Source: JACVRM01 sp963755085
GTDB lineage: Bacteria > Actinomycetota > Thermoleophilia > Gaiellales > Gaiellaceae
Reading direction: 5' to 3'
NCBI GenBank assembly: GCA_963755085.1
Contig: CAVWIN010000002.1
Coordinates: 154,805-218,804, forward strand
Length of the DNA stretch: 64,000 bases
The notes under the pieces were generated by a model. It was not told where the DNA came from. It was given only the letters and a program-made list of their open reading frames with translations, and made no database searches. How positions within the stretch are numbered: the first letter of the stretch is position 1; every line of letters starts with the position of its first letter. Position numbers and translations under genes: made by a program. Shown here one piece after another: positions 60,144 through 64,000 of the stretch.

Positions 60144-61409
60144 ATGCTCCGGAACCGCTCGCTGGCCGCGCTGCTCGCCGCGGAGATCGTCTCGACCACC
60201 GGGTCGCAGATGACCTGGCTCGCGCTCCCCTGGTTCGTGCTGCTCACGTCGGGCTCCGCCACGCGCATGAGCCTGGTCGTGGCGGCCGCGCTGATCGGCG
60301 TCGCCGTCGGTGCGATCCCGGGCGGGAAGCTGGTCGCGCGGATCGGGGCGCGGCGGACGATGATGCTCTGCGACGGCGTTCGCGGCCCGGTGATCCTGTC
60401 CCTGCCGCTGCTGCACTGGGCCGGCGCCCTGACGTTCCCGATGATCGTCGCCGCGGCGTTCGTGTCCGGCGCCTTCAGCGGGCCGTCCTTCAACGCGCAG
60501 AAGATCATCGTCCCCGAGCTCCTCGGCGAGGAGGAGAGCATCGTGGGCCGGGCGAACGCGCTCTTCCAGGCCGCGACGCGCCTGACGATGCTGCTCGGCC
60601 CGGTCTTCGCCGGCGTTCTCATCACGGTGCTGTCGGCACCGGCGGTGCTCGTCGTCGACGCAGCCACCTTCGCGACCTCGCTGGCGCTCGTCGGCCTGTT
60701 CGTCGAGCGGCGCCGCACGGCTGTCCACGCCGAGCCTCCGGCGAGCGCCCGCGCGGGTATCCGCTTCCTCGTGCGCGACCGCCTGCTGCGGGTCTGGGTG
60801 CTGGTCTTCGCCATCGGGGACAGCGCCTGGACGGCGTTCTTCGTCGCCGTGCCTGTGCTCGTCGTCGCGCGCTTCGGCGCCGACGCGCGGGTCGCCGGCT
60901 GGCTCGTGGCGTCGTTCGGGATCGGCGCGCTGATCGGCAACGGGATCGCTTTCCGCTTCCTGGCCGAGCGCGCCCGCGGCATCTCGGTGATCGCCGCGGG
61001 CGTCATGGGGCAGGCGCTGCCTCTCTGGCTGCTGACCGTCCACTTCCCGGCGGCCGTCTACTCGGCGGCGCTCGTCGCCTCCGGGATCGCAAACGGGATC
61101 GTCAACCCGCCGATCCACACCATCCTCACCCTGCGCGTGCCGAAGGCGCTGCGCCCCGGCGCACTGGCGGCGATGACGGCGGCGTTCACGCTCATCCAGC
61201 CGCTCGGCGTCTTCATCGCGGGCCCGGTGCTGCAGGCGTTCGGGGCGCAGCCGGTGCTCGTCGCGCTGGCCGTCGTCCAGACGCTCGCGATGGCGGCCAT
61301 CGCCGTGACGGCGCTGCGCGAGCGTGCGGCACTTGACACGCTGGAAAGCGAAGCGGTAGTTTCCGAAACAGACGTTTCCGAAATGGATGCTTCATATGCC
61401 GCCCGCTGA
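60144..61409 (+). CDS. MFS transporter
   Basis: It has 421 residues and about 12 transmembrane segments. The start LRNRSLAALLAAEIVSTTGS is typical of MFS_3-type efflux proteins (enterobactin exporter-like). The loop RIGARRTMMLCDGVRG follows helix 2. The C-terminal 25 residues (LDTLESEAVVSETDVSEMDA) are hydrophilic, and their DNA doubles as the promoter-operator of the next gene. ATG 60144. Substrate unknown. Confidence 0.88.
   Translation: MLRNRSLAALLAAEIVSTTGSQMTWLALPWFVLLTSGSATRMSLVVAAALIGVAVGAIPGGKLVARIGARRTMMLCDGVRGPVILSLPLLHWAGALTFPMIVAAAFVSGAFSGPSFNAQKIIVPELLGEEESIVGRANALFQAATRLTMLLGPVFAGVLITVLSAPAVLVVDAATFATSLALVGLFVERRRTAVHAEPPASARAGIRFLVRDRLLRVWVLVFAIGDSAWTAFFVAVPVLVVARFGADARVAGWLVASFGIGALIGNGIAFRFLAERARGISVIAAGVMGQALPLWLLTVHFPAAVYSAALVASGIANGIVNPPIHTILTLRVPKALRPGALAAMTAAFTLIQPLGVFIAGPVLQAFGAQPVLVALAVVQTLAMAAIAVTALRERAALDTLESEAVVSETDVSEMDASYAAR
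61333..61384 (+). promoter_or_regulatory. ArsR-type promoter with paired GTTTCCGAAA operators inside the MFS gene
   Basis: TTGACA (61333-61338) is a consensus -35. TAGTTT (61357-61362) is a possible -10 with an 18-bp spacer. The operators are GTTTCCGAAAC (61359-61369, a perfect 5-1-5 palindrome) and GTTTCCGAAAT (61374-61384), 15 bp apart, overlapping the -10 and the start region. Binding here would block transcription of the ArsR gene that begins at 61387. Confidence 0.7.
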
Positions 61410-61977
61410 CGACCTCGAGCTCACCGATCCCCGCGCAATGCGTGCGCTCGCCCACCCGGCGCGGTTGGGGATCCTCGAACTGCTGCACGCGAACGGCTCG
61501 GGCACCGCGACGGAGTGCGCGCGCGAGGTGGGCGGGAGCCCGCAGGCGGCGAGCTACCACCTCCGTGCTCTTGCGAAGTGGGGCCTGATCCGCCCCGTGT
61601 CGAGCGCGGACGGGAGGGAGACGCGCTGGGAGCTTGCGGCTCGCTCCATCTCGTTCAAGAGCGGCGACGATTCGCCCCAGTTCGAGACCGCGGCGCGCGC
61701 GCTCGGACGCCGCATCGTGGAGCGCGACGGCCGAATCGTCGACGCGTATCTCGCGGCCGAGCGCGACGAGCCGCCCGAATGGCGGGACGCGGCGGCGTTC
61801 TCGAGTGGCAGCGTCTACGTCACGCCCGAGGAGCTGCACGAGCTCGCGGGGCGCTTCCGCGACCTGATGAAGGAGTACGAGCGCACCGTCGCGGCCGACC
61901 GGCCGCAGGGCGCCCGCCGTGTCCACGTCGTGTTCCGTGCGGTTCCACGCGTGGAACCGAAGCGAAGGAGGAAGTGA
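61387..61977 (+). CDS. ArsR-family winged-helix regulator
   Basis: It has 196 residues. The HTH contains RALAHPARLGILELLHANGS, then ATECAREVGGSPQAASYHLR and the wing LIRPVSSADGRETRWEL. The C-terminal part (about 100-180) is a helical domain of unknown ligand; no metal-binding cysteines are visible, so it is probably not a metal sensor. ATG 61387, or 61396 in the same frame. Likely autoregulated by the paired palindromes just upstream, and possibly controlling the flanking transporters. Confidence 0.85.
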   Translation: MLHMPPADDLELTDPRAMRALAHPARLGILELLHANGSGTATECAREVGGSPQAASYHLRALAKWGLIRPVSSADGRETRWELAARSISFKSGDDSPQFETAARALGRRIVERDGRIVDAYLAAERDEPPEWRDAAAFSSGSVYVTPEELHELAGRFRDLMKEYERTVAADRPQGARRVHVVFRAVPRVEPKRRRK

Positions 61978-61979
61978 CA

Positions 61980-63068
61980 GTGGAGGACCCGCGCATCGAG
62001 CAGTACGCCCGCATCATGGTCGAGACCTGCATCGACGCCCAGCCCGGCTGGCAGGTCGTGGTCGCAGGCGGCATTCTCGCACGTCCGCTCATCGACGAGG
62101 TCTCCCGGCAGCTGGCGCGCCGCGGGGCGTACGCCCTGGTCCGGCCCGGTTGGGGCGGGTTCATCACCGGCCCGACGTTCGCGTGGGCGGAAGAAGCGCC
62201 GCTGGAGATGCTCGCGCCGGCTCCGCTGGACCTGCACGTGCTGGAGGAGGCGGACGCGCTGATCGCGATCTCGGCGCCCGAGAACACCCGTGACGCGGCG
62301 GCGCTCGACGCGGAGCGGCTGAGCGCGCTGCACGCCGGTATCCGTCCGGCGCTCGACCGTGTCTTCAGCGCCGACCTGGCCTGGGTCGGAGGCCAGTATC
62401 CGACGCCGGCGCTCGCACAGGAGGCCGACATGTCGACGAACGCGTTCGCCGACTTCCTCTACGGCGCCGTGCTGCTCGACTGGGACGCCGAGCGCGAGCG
62501 CATGAGCCGGTACGCCGAGCCCTTCGACACGGCGGAGGAGGTGCGGATCGTCGGCCTGGATACCGACCTCCGCCTCGGGATCGCCGACCGGCCGATGACG
62601 ATCGACGCCGGCGGCCGGAATCTTCCCGGCGGCGAGTTCTTCACCTCCCCGGTCGAGGCGTCCGCCGAGGGCACGATCACGTTCGCGGAGTTCCCTGCCG
62701 TCTACATGGGCCGCGAGTGCCGCGGCATCCGCCTGCGCTTCGAGGGCGGCCGCATCGTCGACGCATCGGCCGAGGCGGGGGAGGAGTTCCTGATTGCGAC
62801 CCTCGACACCGACGAGGGAGCGCGCAGGCTCGGCGAGCTCGGCATCGGCTGCAACCCGGCGATCACGCGGCATATGAAGAACACGCTCTTCGACGAGAAG
62901 ATGGACGGCACCGTCCACCTGGCCGTCGGCAACGGCATCCCCGAGACCGGCGGCACGAACGAGAGCGCCATCCACTGGGACATCGTCAAGGACCTGCGCT
63001 CGGGCGGGCGCATCGAGCTCGACGGGCGCGTCGTCCAGCAGGACGGTGTCTGGCAGCTCGCGGCGTGA
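61980..63068 (+). CDS. M29-family aminopeptidase
   Basis: Metal-dependent aminopeptidase (AmpS/PepS/T type). It has 362 residues. Family motifs are ARIMVETCIDAQPGWQVVV at the N-terminus, the metal-ligand glutamates in SPVEASAEGTITF and EAGEEFLIATLDTDEGARRL, ELGIGCNP, and HLAVGNGIPETGGTNESAIHWDIVKD. I chose GTG 61980 because GAAGGAGG (61964-61971) is correctly spaced; GTG 61974 overlaps the ArsR stop and is too close to it. The next transporter overlaps its stop. Confidence 0.9.
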   Translation: MEDPRIEQYARIMVETCIDAQPGWQVVVAGGILARPLIDEVSRQLARRGAYALVRPGWGGFITGPTFAWAEEAPLEMLAPAPLDLHVLEEADALIAISAPENTRDAAALDAERLSALHAGIRPALDRVFSADLAWVGGQYPTPALAQEADMSTNAFADFLYGAVLLDWDAERERMSRYAEPFDTAEEVRIVGLDTDLRLGIADRPMTIDAGGRNLPGGEFFTSPVEASAEGTITFAEFPAVYMGRECRGIRLRFEGGRIVDASAEAGEEFLIATLDTDEGARRLGELGIGCNPAITRHMKNTLFDEKMDGTVHLAVGNGIPETGGTNESAIHWDIVKDLRSGGRIELDGRVVQQDGVWQLAA

Positions 63069-64000
63069 GCATCTGGCACAACCGCGGCCTGCGGGCGCTG
63101 CTCGTCTCGCAGGGCGTCTCGCGCCTCGGGTCGCAGATGACGTTCCTGGCGCTGCCGTGGTTCGTGCTCGAGACGACGGGGTCGGCGGCGCGGATGAGCG
63201 TGGTGCTCGCGGTCGAGCTCCTGCCCGTCGCCGTCTTCGGGATCCCGAGCGGCACGCTCGTTGCGCGGTTGGGCGCGAGGCGCACGATGATGGCAGCCGA
63301 CGCCGGGCGCGTGCCGCTCATGTGCTCGCTGCCGCTGCTCCACGCGGCAGGCCTGCTCTCGTTCCCCCTCCTGCTCTTCCTGGTGTTCCTGGTCGGCTGC
63401 TTCCTCGCGCCGTACATGTCCGCGTCGACGGTGATCATCCCCGAGCTCGTCGGCAACGAAGAGCATACGGTCGCGCAGGCGAACGCCGCTATGGAGGGCG
63501 TCCAGCGGGCGACGCTCCTGCTCGGCCCGCCGCTCGCCGGAATCCTGATCGCCGTGATCGGGGCGGCAAGCGTGCTCTACCTGGACGCGGCCACCTTCCT
63601 GGCCTCGTTCCTCGTGATCGCGGCCTTCGTCCCCCAGAGATCGCCCGTCGCGCAGTCCGAGGAGTCGCGTGGGGTGCTCGCCGGGATCCGCTTCGTCCTA
63701 CACGACTCGCTGCTGCGGACGATCGCGCTGACGTCGATGGCACTGAACATGTTCGGTCAGATGCTCGTTGCCAGCCTGCTCGTGCTCGCCCGCGATGACT
63801 TCGGGAGCGCCCGCGTAGCGGGGGCGTTCTTCGCCGCTTTCGGAGCCGGCGCGCTCCTTGGCAGCGTGCTCGCCATCAGGCTCGTCACGCGCTACGACCC
63901 CGTCCGCCTCGGCGCCGTGTCGCTGTTGCTGCTGATGGCGCCCTTCCCGCTCCTGGCCCTGGACATCCCGGCCGCTGCCGTCATGGCCGTCATCTTCGTG
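63065..64000 (+). CDS. MFS transporter, cut by the window edge
   Basis: About 312 residues are visible, and the frame is open to base 64000. The start RGLRALLVSQGVSRLGSQMT and loop RLGARRTMMAADAGRVPLM are close to the transporter at 60144, so the two are paralogues flanking the ArsR and aminopeptidase genes. About eight transmembrane segments are visible. GTG 63065 overlaps the aminopeptidase stop (GTGA). Substrate unknown. Confidence 0.88.
   Translation, partial: MSIWHNRGLRALLVSQGVSRLGSQMTFLALPWFVLETTGSAARMSVVLAVELLPVAVFGIPSGTLVARLGARRTMMAADAGRVPLMCSLPLLHAAGLLSFPLLLFLVFLVGCFLAPYMSASTVIIPELVGNEEHTVAQANAAMEGVQRATLLLGPPLAGILIAVIGAASVLYLDAATFLASFLVIAAFVPQRSPVAQSEESRGVLAGIRFVLHDSLLRTIALTSMALNMFGQMLVASLLVLARDDFGSARVAGAFFAAFGAGALLGSVLAIRLVTRYDPVRLGAVSLLLLMAPFPLLALDIPAAAVMAVIFV

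Overview
The window is about 64 kb of very GC-rich bacterial DNA, packed with short or overlapping genes. It uses GTG and TTG starts freely and has few Shine-Dalgarno sites at the first genes of transcription units. Gene content (argCJBDRG, hemW-hrcA-dnaJ, phoH-ybeY-era, rpsA-coaE) and codon use fit a deep-branching high-GC Actinomycetota lineage, most likely Thermoleophilia. That placement is an inference from content; no marker was searched. Many first genes have a TANNNT-like -10 hexamer only 6 to 10 nt before the start codon, so leaderless transcripts look common.

Layout. 1-8772: arginine operon argC-J-B-D-R-G (minus; argG cut by the window edge), divergent from carA-carB (plus), with a 31-bp gap holding two ARG-box-like palindromes. 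8773-11700: remnants of a small membrane gene, then a leucine leader-peptide attenuator and leuS, which carries a one-base frameshift. 11697-16983: secreted small protein, DUF4349 protein and sigma factor (minus); comEA, comEC (frameshifted) and holA (plus); rpsT (minus). 17078-29957: a long plus-strand run of housekeeping genes: murJ, lepA, hemW, hrcA, dnaJ, prmA, mtaB, HIT, YqeY, phoH, ybeY, a DgkA-PAP2 fusion, cdd, era. A 160-nt inverted repeat lies between dnaJ and prmA.

29954-36294 (minus): a bacterial microcompartment (BMC) operon. It has three BMC-P pentamers, two BMC-T trimers, one BMC-H hexamer, a CoA-acylating aldehyde dehydrogenase, deoxyribose-phosphate aldolase, an RpiB-like isomerase and a GntR regulator. 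This is the sugar-phosphate-utilizing type of metabolosome. The three enzymes carry N-terminal helical extensions that look like encapsulation peptides. The likely chemistry is deoxyribose-5-phosphate to glyceraldehyde-3-phosphate plus acetaldehyde, then acetaldehyde to acetyl-CoA. A PPi-type phosphofructokinase lies next door.

38126-46536: tRNA-Leu(CAA), a frameshifted HTH-LAGLIDADG gene, a frameshifted sulfatase, a LarA-like protein, two GNAT proteins, polA and two small proteins. 46490-55358 (minus): a giant protein with two seven-repeat FG-GAP arrays inside an Asp-box framework, and a secreted phosphodiesterase/5'-nucleotidase fusion. 55526-64000 (plus): alpha/beta hydrolase, rpsA, coaE, two ribbon-helix-helix proteins behind a helically phased TGAC array, a DUF4097 protein (frameshifted), an MFS transporter, an ArsR regulator with paired operators, an M29 aminopeptidase and a second MFS transporter cut by the edge.

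At least nine single-base indels disrupt otherwise full-length genes, including essential leuS. This points to draft-quality sequence at short G/C runs as much as to real decay.
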